From Enorma massiliensis phI (GTDB taxonomy: Bacteria; Actinomycetota; Coriobacteriia; Coriobacteriales; Coriobacteriaceae), in contig NZ_HE978575.1 in the NCBI RefSeq assembly GCF_000311845.1, positions 332,210 through 396,209 on the forward strand: a DNA stretch of 64,000 nucleotides. Direction: 5' to 3'. The translations under genes and the position numbers were made by a program. Of this stretch, positions 35,482 to 44,717 are shown piece by piece. Numbering within the stretch: position 1 is the stretch's first letter; each line of letters opens with the position of its first letter. Under the pieces are notes generated by a model. It was not told the DNA's origin. It did no database searches and saw only the letters and a program-made list of their open reading frames with translations.

Positions 35482-36260
35482 TGAAGATCTCCGAGACCGT
35501 ACATTTCGACTGGTACAAGAACCTGTTCGTGGTGCTGGTGCTCGTCGCGTGCGTGGTCGCGAGCGCAACGGTGACCGATGCAGACTTTGCCGAGGTCATC
35601 CAGGGTGGTCCACAGGTCACCGCATTCCTCGAGCGCTTCATGCAGCCGGACTTCTCCTACATCCCCACGCTCATCGACCCGATGATCCGCACCATCAAGA
35701 TGTCTGTCCTGGGCACGGTGATCGGCTTTGCGGTCGCGGTTCCGCTGGCGTTTCTCGCCACGACGGTGGTGACGCGCAACCAGGTGGTCACGGCCATCTT
35801 CCGCTTCATTCTCGATGTCGTTCGCACCATTCCCAACCTGTTGCTTGCCGCGCTTACCGTGGCGATCGTGGGAATCGGTGAGTTCTCCGGTGTGATTACC
35901 ATCGCCGTCTTCACGCTCGGTGTGGTCTCGCAGCTCATCTTCGAGACCATCGAGACGGTGGACGAGGGGCCCATCGAGGCCGCGGAAGCCGTGGGTGCCA
36001 CGCGCGTGCAGATTGCGTTCTGGTCGATTGCTCCCCAGGTCATGAGCCAGCTCGCGAGCTATCTGTTCTATGCGTTCGAGATTAACGTGCGCGCCTCGAC
36101 GGTGCTGGGCTATGTGGGCGCCGGCGGCATCGGCGTTATCTTGAACTCGTCGCTCGGACTGCTGCGCTACGACCGCGTGTCGGTGATCATTCTCATGATC
36201 TTCGTCGTGGTTGCCGTGGTTGACTTTCTGAGCGAAGCGGTGAGAAGGAGGCTCGCATGA
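35481..36260 (+). CDS. phnE: Phosphonate-type ABC transporter permease (first)
   Basis: 259 residues with about six membrane helices. The permease EAA loop is ETIETVDEGPIEAAEAVGATRVQIAFWSIAPQ. Overlaps phnC (one base) and the second permease (ATGA), so the three are translated as a unit. Two permeases probably form a heterodimeric channel. Confidence 0.94.
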   Translation: MKISETVHFDWYKNLFVVLVLVACVVASATVTDADFAEVIQGGPQVTAFLERFMQPDFSYIPTLIDPMIRTIKMSVLGTVIGFAVAVPLAFLATTVVTRNQVVTAIFRFILDVVRTIPNLLLAALTVAIVGIGEFSGVITIAVFTLGVVSQLIFETIETVDEGPIEAAEAVGATRVQIAFWSIAPQVMSQLASYLFYAFEINVRASTVLGYVGAGGIGVILNSSLGLLRYDRVSVIILMIFVVVAVVDFLSEAVRRRLA

Positions 36261-37066
36261 GTGAGACGACTGCGCCCGCGCGCCGCGGGCTGTTTGCATC
36301 CGAGCGCGCGCGTACCATCGCGATCTCGGTCGTGGTGGTGGCCGTGGTGGCATGGTCTGCAATCGGGCTCGACTATTCCGGGCTCGCGACCTTCAACCCC
36401 TCGCTCGCACTCGAGGCGCTGCGCGGGTTGCTCAGCCCTGATTGGGGGTATGTCTACGACGGCTCCGGCGAGGACCTGATCAGCCTTCTTTTGCTCACCA
36501 TAGGCATCGCGTTTCTGGGCACGGCGATCGCGACGGTGCTCGCCATCCCCTTTGCGCTCGTGAGCTCGCGCACCCTTTGGCACAACCCTGTGGTGCCGCG
36601 TGTGGGCAAGTTCGTGTGCAATGTGTTGCGCGCGTTCCCCGAGCTTGTGTATGCCATCATCTTCGTGCGCGTGGTGGGGCCCGGTCCGTTTGCCGGCGCG
36701 CTCGCCATCGGCGTGCATCAGATCGGCATGCTCGGCAAGCTCTTTACCGAGCAGATCGAGGCTATGGACGAGGCACCCGTTGAGGCTGTGCGCGCGGTGG
36801 GCGGCAACTTCTGGCAGTCGCTTTTCTACGCGCGCCTGCCGCAGCTCATGCCCATCTTCTCGTCGCTTTCGCTCAACCACTTTGAGATCGCGGTCCGTTC
36901 TGCGTCCACGCTTGGCCTGGTAGGCGCCGGCGGCATCGGCGCGCCCCTCATCTTTGCCATTCAGGCGCGCAATTGGGCAACGGTGAGCATCATCCTCATC
37001 GGCGTGGTGGTGGCCGTGTTCGCGATCGACCTTTTGGGCGGAGCCATCCGCAAGCGGTTGCGCTAG
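36257..37066 (+). CDS. phnE: Phosphonate-type ABC transporter permease (second)
   Basis: 269 residues, six or so helices, with the EAA loop QIEAMDEAPVEAVRAVGGNFWQSLFYARLPQ. Paralogous to the first permease. No C-P lyase or phosphonatase genes follow; a palindromic element starts two bases after the stop, then a metallophosphoesterase gene. The imported compound is therefore not identified by context. Confidence 0.94.
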   Translation: MSETTAPARRGLFASERARTIAISVVVVAVVAWSAIGLDYSGLATFNPSLALEALRGLLSPDWGYVYDGSGEDLISLLLLTIGIAFLGTAIATVLAIPFALVSSRTLWHNPVVPRVGKFVCNVLRAFPELVYAIIFVRVVGPGPFAGALAIGVHQIGMLGKLFTEQIEAMDEAPVEAVRAVGGNFWQSLFYARLPQLMPIFSSLSLNHFEIAVRSASTLGLVGAGGIGAPLIFAIQARNWATVSIILIGVVVAVFAIDLLGGAIRKRLR

Positions 37067-37067
37067 A

Positions 37068-37299
37068 GAACCGTTGATACTTGGCCCCGGCGGTGCCCTC
37101 ACGTTCGCGATTGCAACTTTTGGGCACTTCTGGGCGTCACGGGCAAGTACAAGAAGGTAGCCAGCAGAAGAAAGCGCAGCTCAGAGGGCCGACGACCTCT
37201 GGGTTGTTGCGGTTCTACCCGAGGCTCGCGCGGGCAAGTGCCCAAAAACTGCAATTGCGGCCGGCTCTGGTAGATACATCAGCGTTTTCCTAGGGTATA
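37068..37299. repeat. Dispersed palindromic element, family 2, copy B
   Basis: Begins GAACCGTTGATAC one base after the phnE stop. Arms TTTTGGGCACTTC (37118-37130) and AAGTGCCCAAAA (37236-37247) pair, GCGCAGCTCAG (37174-37184) lies between, and the end CAGCGTTTTCCTAGGGTATA parallels CAGCGGTTCCCTGGGATA of copy A. It stops about a dozen bases before the next gene. Confidence 0.8.
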
Positions 37300-37311
37300 G
37301 CGAGGTGGTTC

Positions 37312-38253
37312 ATGCGCGTTTTGCATCTGTCGGACATCCATTATTCGCTTGGGGCGAAGGATGCTCGCAGGGGAGCGGACGGCTGCGGGGATAACGCGCA
37401 TGGGGCGGTTGCCGAGGTGGGCGACCGCCCGCTCTCGTTGCCCGCGGCGGAGTTCTACCCCGCTATGGTTGACCGCTTGGGCGACGTGCTTCCCGCATTC
37501 GAGGCGTGCCTGCGCGAGGGCCTGGCCGCGGACGACGCGGGCGAGCGCGTTGGCGCCATCGTGCTGACGGGCGACTTCGTGGAGCGCGGCGGTGCGGCGG
37601 CGTATCGTGCGGTGGGCGAGGCCGTTCATCGTGTATGCCGCGAGGTCTTGGGTGCCGTGGTGCCCTGCATCGTGACACCGGGCAATCACGACGACCGCGC
37701 GTCACTGCGCGCGGGGTGGCCCGGGGCGCTTTCCGGTTTGGGTGGCGAGCCGCTGCTCTATACGTGTGAGGTCGCGGGGTCGCGCCTCATCTCGTTCGAT
37801 ACGAGCGAGCCTGGGCATGCGGACGGCTATGTTGACGCTGAGCGCCTGGCGTGGCTTCGCGGGGAGCTCGAGACGGCGGCGTCGCGGGGGCAGATGGCCC
37901 TCGTTTGCACGCACCATCATATGGACCCGAGCCAGACGGATATGCCGGCATTGCCCGGTGCGGTGGAGCTCCTCGAGCTGCTCAGGCGCCCGGGTGTCGC
38001 GGTGCTCAACGGGCACACGCACCATCAGGCGCACCGTGTCTACGAAGGCGTGGAGTACCATACCGCCGATGCCACCTCGTTTCAGGCAGATCCGTGCGAC
38101 GTACGCCCGGCGGGCGGGGCGCCCGTGCGCGCGGTGCGCTTCCGGCGACTGAGCGGATACAACGTGTACGATGTGCGGGATCGCCGTATCGTGCGTGCCT
38201 GCGCGGTGACGTATGATGGTGGCGATGTGCTCGGCGACATGCTGCTCGGGTAG
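37312..38253 (+). CDS. Calcineurin-like metallophosphoesterase
   Basis: 313 residues with the full metal-site set: LHLSDIHYS, LTGDFVERGG, TPGNHDDR, CTHHHMDP and LNGHTHHQ. The order and spacing fit class III cyclic-nucleotide phosphodiesterase (CpdA) relatives. The substrate is unknown; a phosphodiester or nucleotide is likely. It may be co-expressed with the PHP gene about 100 bases on. ATG 37312 has AGGTGG upstream. Confidence 0.88.
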   Translation: MRVLHLSDIHYSLGAKDARRGADGCGDNAHGAVAEVGDRPLSLPAAEFYPAMVDRLGDVLPAFEACLREGLAADDAGERVGAIVLTGDFVERGGAAAYRAVGEAVHRVCREVLGAVVPCIVTPGNHDDRASLRAGWPGALSGLGGEPLLYTCEVAGSRLISFDTSEPGHADGYVDAERLAWLRGELETAASRGQMALVCTHHHMDPSQTDMPALPGAVELLELLRRPGVAVLNGHTHHQAHRVYEGVEYHTADATSFQADPCDVRPAGGAPVRAVRFRRLSGYNVYDVRDRRIVRACAVTYDGGDVLGDMLLG

Positions 38254-38355
38254 CGCGGGCGCCGCGTTCCGGATGCCTGCGCGGCGGCCTCGGTCCGAGC
38301 GCTTCGCTTGGCCGCGCTCCGGGGTGCGCCGCCATTGTTTAGTAAAGGAGTTTCC

Positions 38356-39078
38356 ATGCAGCTCGTTGTCGATTCCCATACCCATACGCTTGCAAGCCCC
38401 GACGGCTTTTCTACCGTGGACGAGATGGCTGCCGCCGCCGCGCGCGCGGGGCTCGAAGGCTTGGCCATCACCGACCACGCGCCCGAACTCATCAACTGGA
38501 CGCCCATGCTCCATTTCATGGGGTACGGCAAGTTGCCGCGCGAACTCTCGGGTGTGCGCATGTTCTACGGCGTGGAGCTCAACATCATGGATTTCGACGG
38601 CCGCGTCGATATGCCCGAAGACATCCTGGCTCGCCAGCACGTGGTGATCGCGAGCTTCCATACTATGTGCACCAAGGCGGGTACCTGCGAGGAGAATACC
38701 CGTGCGTACCTGCGCGCCATGGAGAACCCGTACGTGAACATCATCGGGCACCCGGACGACGGGTTCATTCCCATTGATTTCGAGCGGTTCGTGCGGGCGG
38801 CCAAAGAGAACCACGTGCTCATCGAGGTCAACAATTCCTCGGTGCGCACCGTTCCGTACCGCCTGAACACGGCGGAGAACATCCGCGAGATTCTCCGCCT
38901 CTGCATGCGGTACGAGACCCCCGTGGTGGTGGGCACCGATGCGCACCACACGAGTGGCGTGGGGCAGTTTGGCGAGGCGCTGGCCGCTCTTGAAGACACG
39001 GGGTTCCCGGAGGAGCTTGTGGCCAACACCTCGCTCGAGAAGTACGAGCGGCTGCTGGAGGAATCGCGGCGGGCGTAG
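38356..39078 (+). CDS. PHP-domain phosphatase (YcdX-like)
   Basis: 240 residues of the polymerase and histidinol phosphatase fold: metal-binding DSHTHTLASPDG at the N-terminus, LAITDHAPE, FYGVELNIMD, VIASFHTMC, NIIGHPDDG and VVGTDAHHT. The YcdX subgroup dephosphorylates varied sugar phosphates. AAAGGAG lies 6 bases before ATG 38356. No his genes are nearby, so histidinol-phosphate is not implied. Confidence 0.9.
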   Translation: MQLVVDSHTHTLASPDGFSTVDEMAAAAARAGLEGLAITDHAPELINWTPMLHFMGYGKLPRELSGVRMFYGVELNIMDFDGRVDMPEDILARQHVVIASFHTMCTKAGTCEENTRAYLRAMENPYVNIIGHPDDGFIPIDFERFVRAAKENHVLIEVNNSSVRTVPYRLNTAENIREILRLCMRYETPVVVGTDAHHTSGVGQFGEALAALEDTGFPEELVANTSLEKYERLLEESRRA

Positions 39079-39209
39079 GGGCCTTTTCTGGAACGGTCGT
39101 ATGCCGTCTTGGGGTGGCTCGGGCAACGTGTATGATGGATGGGTATGCGAAAGACGCGCATGATGGCGCGTACGGGCGGGTGCCCGACCTCTGCGAGAAA
39201 GGACAGCCT

Positions 39210-40820
39210 GTGGCTCAGAACGGGTTCGACCAATCCAATCAGAAGGTGTTGGTGTTCGATTTCGGCGCGCAGTACGGGCAGCTCATCGCTCGGCGCGTGC
39301 GCGATTTGCATGTGTATTCGGAAATTGTGCCGTGCGATATCTCCGCGGCGGAGGTTGCCGAGATGGCTCCCTCGGCCATCATCCTTTCCGGCGGTCCGGC
39401 AAGCGTGTATGCCGAAGATGCTCCTTCCATCGATGCCGGCATCTTCGAGCTGGGTGTTCCGGTGCTGGGATTCTGCTATGGCCATCAGATCATGGCGGTG
39501 ACGCTCGGCGGTGAGGTCGCTCATTCAGAGGTGGGCGAATACGGGCCGGCGACGCTTGCCTGCGATAACGAGTCTGCGCTCTTCAAGGGCACGCCCATGG
39601 AGCAGACCGTATGGATGAGCCATCGCGACGCGGTGAGCCGCGTTCCGGAGGGTTTCGTCGTGACGGGCAGGACCGATGTGTGCCCCGTGGCGGCGATGGA
39701 GTGCCCCGAGAGGAAGCTCTATTCCACGCAGTTCCACCCCGAGGTGCGCCATACGGAGCATGGCCAGCAGATTCTCAAGAACTTCCTGTTCGGAGTCTGC
39801 GGTTTGGTTGAGGACTGGACCATGGACAACCTGGTCGAGCAGAAGGTGGCCGAGATTCGCGAGCAGGTGGGCGATGATCGCGTGATCCTGGCGCTTTCCG
39901 GCGGCGTGGACTCCTCCGTGGTGGCGGCGCTCGGCGCGCGCGCCATCGGCAAGCAGATGACCTGCGTGTTCGTGAATCACGGGCTTTTGCGTAAGGGCGA
40001 GCCCGAGCAGGTGGAGGAGGTCTTCACGAAGCAGTTCGATGTGGACTTCATCCACGTGCATGCCGAGGGCCGCTATGCTGAGCTCTTGGCCGGCGTGACC
40101 GACCCCGAGCAGAAGCGCCGCATCATCGGCACGCAGTTCTGGAATGAGTTCTTCGCCGTGGCGAAGCAGCTCGAGGAGGACGGGCGCCCGGTGAAGTACC
40201 TGGCGCAGGGCACCATCTATCCTGACATCATCGAGAGCGGCGCACGCAAGACGGGCGGCAAGGCGTCGACCATCAAGAGCCACCACAACCTGATCCCGTT
40301 CCCCGAGGGCGTGCATTTCGACCTGATCGAGCCCTTGGACCACTTCTTCAAGGACGAGGTGCGAGAGCTTGGTCTGGCGCTGGGTCTGCCGGAGCACATC
40401 GTGTACCGTCAACCCTTCCCGGGGCCGGGCCTGGCGATTCGCATCATCGGTGCTGTGGATCCCGAGAAGCTCAGCATCCTGAAGGACGCCGACGCGATCG
40501 TGCGTGAGGAGCTCGACGCGTACAACCAGCGTCTGTTCGAGGAGACCGGCGAGCGCAACAGCGAGCATAGCTGCTGGCAGTACTTCTGCGTGCTGCCGGA
40601 CATCCGGTCGGTTGGTGTGATGGGCGACGAACGTACCTACGCGCGGCCTGTGATCTTGCGCGCCGTCGAGTCGAGCGACGCCATGACTGCGGACTGGGCG
40701 AAGCTGCCGTACGATGTTCTGGCGCGGATTTCCAGTCGTATCGTGGCGGAGGTGCCGGGCGTGAACCGCGTCGCGTATGACATCACGTCGAAGCCCCCCG
40801 CGACGATCGAGTGGGAATAG
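39210..40820 (+). CDS. guaA: GMP synthase (glutamine-hydrolysing)
   Basis: Converts XMP to GMP with glutamine and ATP. 536 residues, normal. Class I amidotransferase domain: Cys89 in LGFCYGHQIM and the His/Glu pair in QFHPEVRHTEHG. ATP-pyrophosphatase loop LSGGVDSSVVAAL, and the C-terminal dimerisation domain ending in KPPATIEWE. GTG 39210 has AAGGA 8 bases upstream; the longer in-frame start at 39114 has no homology. A terminator follows. Confidence 0.97.
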   Translation: MAQNGFDQSNQKVLVFDFGAQYGQLIARRVRDLHVYSEIVPCDISAAEVAEMAPSAIILSGGPASVYAEDAPSIDAGIFELGVPVLGFCYGHQIMAVTLGGEVAHSEVGEYGPATLACDNESALFKGTPMEQTVWMSHRDAVSRVPEGFVVTGRTDVCPVAAMECPERKLYSTQFHPEVRHTEHGQQILKNFLFGVCGLVEDWTMDNLVEQKVAEIREQVGDDRVILALSGGVDSSVVAALGARAIGKQMTCVFVNHGLLRKGEPEQVEEVFTKQFDVDFIHVHAEGRYAELLAGVTDPEQKRRIIGTQFWNEFFAVAKQLEEDGRPVKYLAQGTIYPDIIESGARKTGGKASTIKSHHNLIPFPEGVHFDLIEPLDHFFKDEVRELGLALGLPEHIVYRQPFPGPGLAIRIIGAVDPEKLSILKDADAIVREELDAYNQRLFEETGERNSEHSCWQYFCVLPDIRSVGVMGDERTYARPVILRAVESSDAMTADWAKLPYDVLARISSRIVAEVPGVNRVAYDITSKPPATIEWE

Positions 40821-40858
40821 CGAATATATGTTCGTAATTGTAATATAATAACAGGTAA

Positions 40859-40893
40859 CTGGGGCTGCGTCATTTCTGCAGTCCCATTTTGTT
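40859..40893 (+). terminator. Terminator of guaA
   Basis: TGGGGCTGC and GCAGTCCCA (8 pairs plus one G-U) with loop GTCATTTCT, followed by TTTTGTTTT. Confidence 0.8.
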
Positions 40894-40905
40894 TTGGAGG
40901 TGCCG

Positions 40906-41514
40906 TTGACGAAGAGCGCCCTTTCCAATGCGTTCAGGATGCCGACACCGGTTAAGATAACCGGTCGGACATCCAGCATCACCAACTCATTTGTAAACGG
41001 GATCATTCCCGCAATTATGCCTAGTGACGGTGAAATTGCCCTTGCGCTCGAGGTTCTCGGCATGGATGCATCGGATGTGCGCTGTGCCTATTGCGGTGAT
41101 CCCGCAACTGAGTGGGACCATCTCAACGCCATCGTGCGACGTAAGCGTCCAACGGGCTACATCTCGGAGATTCACAACCTCGTTCCTGCGTGTGGGAAGT
41201 GCAACCAGTCGAAGGGCAACAAGCCCTGGAGGGAGTGGATGTTCGGTCCGTCGCCGTTGTCGCCCGCGTCGCGGGGTGTGGGGGATATCAAGGATAGGGC
41301 TGAAAGGCTAGCCGACTACGAGCGGAGATTTCATCCGGTGAGAATCGACTTAGAGGCATCGGTCGATGAGGATCTGTGGAGTGCGTACTGGGGTGCGCAC
41401 AGGCGCCTTGTCGAGGAGATGAGGCGCTGCGAGGAGCTTGCGGCCGCTGTTCGGGAGGAGATTTCCTCTCGGGTCGAGTTGCTGCGGGACGGGCGGATCG
41501 ATTCTGGACATTAA
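40906..41514 (+). CDS. HNH endonuclease domain protein
   Basis: 202 residues. The zinc-supported HNH core is complete: CAYCG, EWDHL (first His), EIHNLVPACGKCNQSKGNK. The N-terminal 60 and C-terminal 100 residues have no recognised domain. TTG 40906 is chosen because GGAGG ends 6 bases before it; other non-ATG codons at 40894 and 40900 are possible. Such lone HNH proteins are often restriction or mobile-element nucleases. It marks the left edge of the accessory island. Confidence 0.75.
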   Translation: MTKSALSNAFRMPTPVKITGRTSSITNSFVNGIIPAIMPSDGEIALALEVLGMDASDVRCAYCGDPATEWDHLNAIVRRKRPTGYISEIHNLVPACGKCNQSKGNKPWREWMFGPSPLSPASRGVGDIKDRAERLADYERRFHPVRIDLEASVDEDLWSAYWGAHRRLVEEMRRCEELAAAVREEISSRVELLRDGRIDSGH

Positions 41515-41994
41515 TCTGGACAACAGTGAGAACATGACCAGAAAAATGTCCTGAATAGGCCAGGGTTTATCCTCTGCTATTGAGAAAAAATGCCGCATAC
41601 GGCGAAATTGCTCAATAGAAATCGCGGGAGGTTCAAGGTGAGGAATGCATGGGGGCTTTGGGGGGCGAAGGCGTAGCCGTTGGTTTTTCGGCAGGGAGGC
41701 GCAGCCGACCGGTTGTTTCGGGGGAGCTTCGCCGGCGTCGCTCTGAGCGGGGGTGGCCGAGCCCGAAAGAAGCTGGAAAAGCATCGCGGCTCTTGCGGGG
41801 AAAGCGGGGCCCGTGACAGGCTGCGCGCACGAGGAATAACCGGCATCCGCCGGCCTCGGCTCGTCGTTTTTGGGTTGTTATCTGGATTTCGTTCAATCGG
41901 CTCAACGCCTGGCCGAGGTGGGGTCGGTCCCCGCTCTGACCACTCGGACTTGCTCTTACTCGAACCAACCGCTTCGTGGGATGGCGTGCTATGC
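41515..41994. other. Intergenic stretch with a hairpin, no supported gene
   Basis: CTATTGAG (from 41577) and CTCAATAG (to 41618) pair around an inner GCCG-CATA-CGGC stem. The rest, up to the IS21 left end, has no frame with a ribosome site or homology. It may be debris of an earlier insertion. Confidence 0.5.
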
Positions 41995-42081
41995 GCTGTG
42001 TTTTGTCAACAGGTTTTGAGCAAAAAGAGCATCGGTTTTTGAGCAGTTTGAGCATGGTTCTTGCGCACGACTTCTGAGCAC

Positions 42082-42834
42082 CTACCCCTCCCGCATAAGG
42101 GCATGCTTCACGCGGTAGGACTCGCCTCTGAACTGGACGAGCCTGCCGTGGTGCACGATGCGGTCGATGACGGCCGCAGCCATCTGGTCGTCCCCGAACA
42201 CCCCTCCCCAGCGGGAGAACTCCAGGTTGGTCGTGATGACCACGCTCCGGCGCTCGTAGGCGTCGGCGAAGACCTGGAAGACGAGGCGCGCCCCGTCGGC
42301 GTCGAGTGGCAGGAACCCGAGCTCGCCGGCCACGAGCAGGCGGGCGCGGGCGACCTGCGCCATCTCGCGGTCGAGCCTGCCCTCGTCGCGTGCGCGCCTG
42401 AGGCGCATGACGAGCGAGGAGGCGGTGAAGAAGCGAGCCTCCATCCGTCTGTCGCAAGCGAGCTGGCACAGGGCGCTCGCCATGTGCGTCTTGCCCGTCC
42501 CGACATCCCCCATCAGCACCAGATCCTCGCGCCCCTCCAGGAAGGAGATCGAGAGCAGGTCCTCCCTGCCCAGGCCGTCGGGCCACGAGACCGCCGACCA
42601 GTCGTAGCCGTCGAAGGTCTTGGGCGCCGGGAGCGCGCAGCGCCTCAGCAGCGAGGCGCGCTTGGGTGCTTCCCTGCTCGCGCGCTCGGCCTCGAGGTAG
42701 GCCGCCGGGTACTCGACCTGCTTCGGGGATCCCGCCCGCGCCCACCCCTCGAGCACCGCCTTCGTGAGGGAACGGCATCTTCCCGCTTCCAGCACCCTCT
42801 TTGCGAGCTCCTCGCTAGCGGGCATCCGCCTCAC
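42082..42834 (-). CDS. istB: IS21 helper ATPase IstB
   Basis: 250 residues; AAA+ ATPase that assembles with IstA for target capture. Walker A LMGDVGTGKTH, arginine-finger region near the C-terminus (DRIVHH), and TTNLEFSRWG as in IstB. Odd: the Walker B stretch reads LLVAGELGFLPL, with Gly in place of the usual first Asp (DEL). If real, ATP hydrolysis should be impaired. GTG 42834 overlaps istA (GTGA); ATG 42825 is an alternative. Confidence 0.92.
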   Translation of the reverse strand: MRRMPASEELAKRVLEAGRCRSLTKAVLEGWARAGSPKQVEYPAAYLEAERASREAPKRASLLRRCALPAPKTFDGYDWSAVSWPDGLGREDLLSISFLEGREDLVLMGDVGTGKTHMASALCQLACDRRMEARFFTASSLVMRLRRARDEGRLDREMAQVARARLLVAGELGFLPLDADGARLVFQVFADAYERRSVVITTNLEFSRWGGVFGDDQMAAAVIDRIVHHGRLVQFRGESYRVKHALMREG

Positions 42835-44294
42835 CGCCCCTCAGGAAGCCGTCGTAGACCGTGAGGTCGGCCCCTCCCGCGAAGCCCGGTCCGCCCGCGG
42901 CGATCCTTCGCGCCAGCACGTCGACGGTGGCGTCGTCCGGGATGCGCCCCCCCCTCGAGGACCCTTTGCGCCGCGGCGCACGCGGCGGCAAAGCCCGATG
43001 GGGCGGAGGCGCGCCCGATGGCCCGCAGCGCCTTCCTCCTGCCGGCCGCGTCCAGCGCGTCGATCGCCCGCACGAGCCCCGCCGGCATGTCGCGCCTGAT
43101 GACGGACTCCCCGAAGGCGCGGGGACGGGCGACGAGCGCTGGCACGAGGGAGAGCGGGCCTCTCACCGTCGGGCCCTCCCCGTGCGCGCGGGGCAGCATC
43201 GCGACCCTGCGACCGCGGTCAGCGAGGATCTCGACGGTGTCCGCCCTCAGGCCGACGACGAGCTCTCGCGAGCGCCAAGCCGGGCCGGCCAGATAGCCGC
43301 GTCCGTCCACGGTGACGGTGCCGCGCTTGTCCGCACGCGCGCTTACCCAGCGCACGGCATCGAAGGGGACGCCTGGCAGGACGTGCATTGATGCGGCGTC
43401 CTCGGCAAGCGCCGCGCTGGTCGCCCGCCCGTCGCGGGCGCGCCCCTCCTCGTTCAGGCGATCGCGGCCCGCATGCAGAAGGGCGCTCGGTTCCGCGACG
43501 GAGCCCACGCAGGGCACCGGCACCAAGAGGTTGCGCCCGAGGAGCCCCACGGCGCTCTCCACGGAGCCCTTCTCGTTGCCCGAATAAGGGTTGCAGTAGC
43601 GGCTTGCCGCCCGGTAGTGCGCGCGGAACAGCGAGAACGGGTGCGACTCGCTCACCTCCCCGCGCACGCGTCTGCCGGCCTCGGTGGCGTCGTCAAGCAC
43701 GAGGACCGAAGGCGCCCTCCCGATCCAGCCGAATATCTCCGAGAGGGCTGCGCACATGCACTCGGACCTCTGCGAGCGGCACGCGACGGCGTAGCGCGCG
43801 TTGGAGTGCGGAAGCGTCAGCACGAGCAGTCTCAGGTGCGTCCTCTCGCCGGCAATGTCGGCCTCGAAGTTGCCGAAGTCGACCTGTGCGGCGCCGGGCG
43901 CCCGCTCGAGCTCGAGGTAGCCGTCGCCCGTGCCCGTGGTGCGGGCCCGCCGCCATGCCCGGACGTAGCGCTGGACAGAGGAGTAGGAGCCCCTGTAACC
44001 ATGTTCCTCGACGATCCTGTCGTAGATTCTCTTTGCGGTATGGCGCTGCTTCCTCGGTGCCCCGAGGTCGGATGCGAGCATCGAGTCGATGGCTTCGGCA
44101 TATGCGTCAATGGCCGGGTGTTGTCTTTCGGCGACCACGGGCGCGGCAGGGGACATATCCTCCATGTCGGCGTACTTCGCGACGGTGTTGCGGCGAAGGC
44201 GCGGTTTCCTAGCGATCTCGCTTCTGCTGACGCCTGCAGCCTCCATCTCGCGTATATCATTTCTCATATCCAGGGGCACGGTCATCTCCTCCAT
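42831..44294 (-). pseudogene. istA: IS21 transposase IstA with a 3' frameshift
   Basis: 487 residues as read. N-terminal helix-turn-helix (MEAAGVSRSEIARKPRLRRNTVAKY), then the DDE core: AQVDFGNFEAD, VLVLDDATEAG, and the Glu in GNEKGSVESAVG. At a run of eight C (42947-42954, plus strand) the frame departs from homology. With one base fewer, the tail reads GRIPDDATVDVLARR...DLTVYDGFLRGG, the expected IstA end, and stops at 42815 overlapping istB. As given, the last 45 residues are Arg-rich nonsense. ATG 44294 is used; GTG 44279 also has a ribosome site. Slippage at the run could still give some normal protein. Confidence 0.85.
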
Positions 44295-44447
44295 CCTTCC
44301 CGGGCGAGCCTCGCCAAAGTTCGCGCCCGGGAAAACCATACGACGAGGGCCGTGCCCCCGGATATGAGGGCACGGCCCAACTTGCACGAACTGCTCATTT
44401 TCAGATGCACGCGGTGCTCGGATCGCGATGCACGCTTGGGCTATTTC

Positions 44448-44609
44448 TTATTGCACATCAACAATCGAGATGAGCATATCGGAGTCGGGAACCGAAAGGT
44501 CGCGCTCCCATTTGGAGACGGTCTGTCGGACGACGTTCAACTTGATTGCCAGCTCTTCTTGGGAGAGGCCACGCGATTCGCGGATCGATCGGATGTTCTC
44601 GCTCAGCAT
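44448..44609 (-). pseudogene. XRE regulator truncated by the IS21 element
   Basis: From ATG 44609 (AAGGAG upstream) the protein begins as a normal Cro/CI-type HTH: SIRESRGLSQEELAIKLNVVRQTVSKWERDLSVPDSDMLISI. After 53 codons it stops at the IS end, where similar proteins continue into a C-terminal part. The 3' half is not found on the far side of the element, so a deletion accompanied or followed the insertion. Confidence 0.8.
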
Positions 44610-44717
44610 TGCGGTCTCCTTCCTTCGATTGGCCTCATTATCGGCAGCAGCGGGCCGTTGCGGCAAGCAACGGGAAGTAACATTGGATGAAGAGAGAAAT
44701 GACCCGGTTCGTCATCT

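Larger units (their letters stand above)
41995..44450 (-). mobile_element. IS21-family insertion sequence
   Basis: istA and istB are read leftward. The ends carry repeated TGAGCA motifs of the kind bound by IS21 transposases: TTTTGAGCA (twice) and TTTGAGCATG near 42015-42056, and AATGAGCAGTT in inverted orientation near 44390-44400. The right boundary is set near 44440-44450, where an XRE gene breaks off. The left boundary is near TGTTTTGTCAACA. Exact termini and target duplication could not be fixed by eye. Confidence 0.85.

Noticed and set aside
39085..39209. Purine riboswitch before guaA
   Set aside because: Only about 130 bases, with no recognisable purine-aptamer pattern or terminator.
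42061..42864. Plus-strand open frame opposite istB
   Set aside because: Shadow of the IstB gene, which has clear AAA+ motifs.
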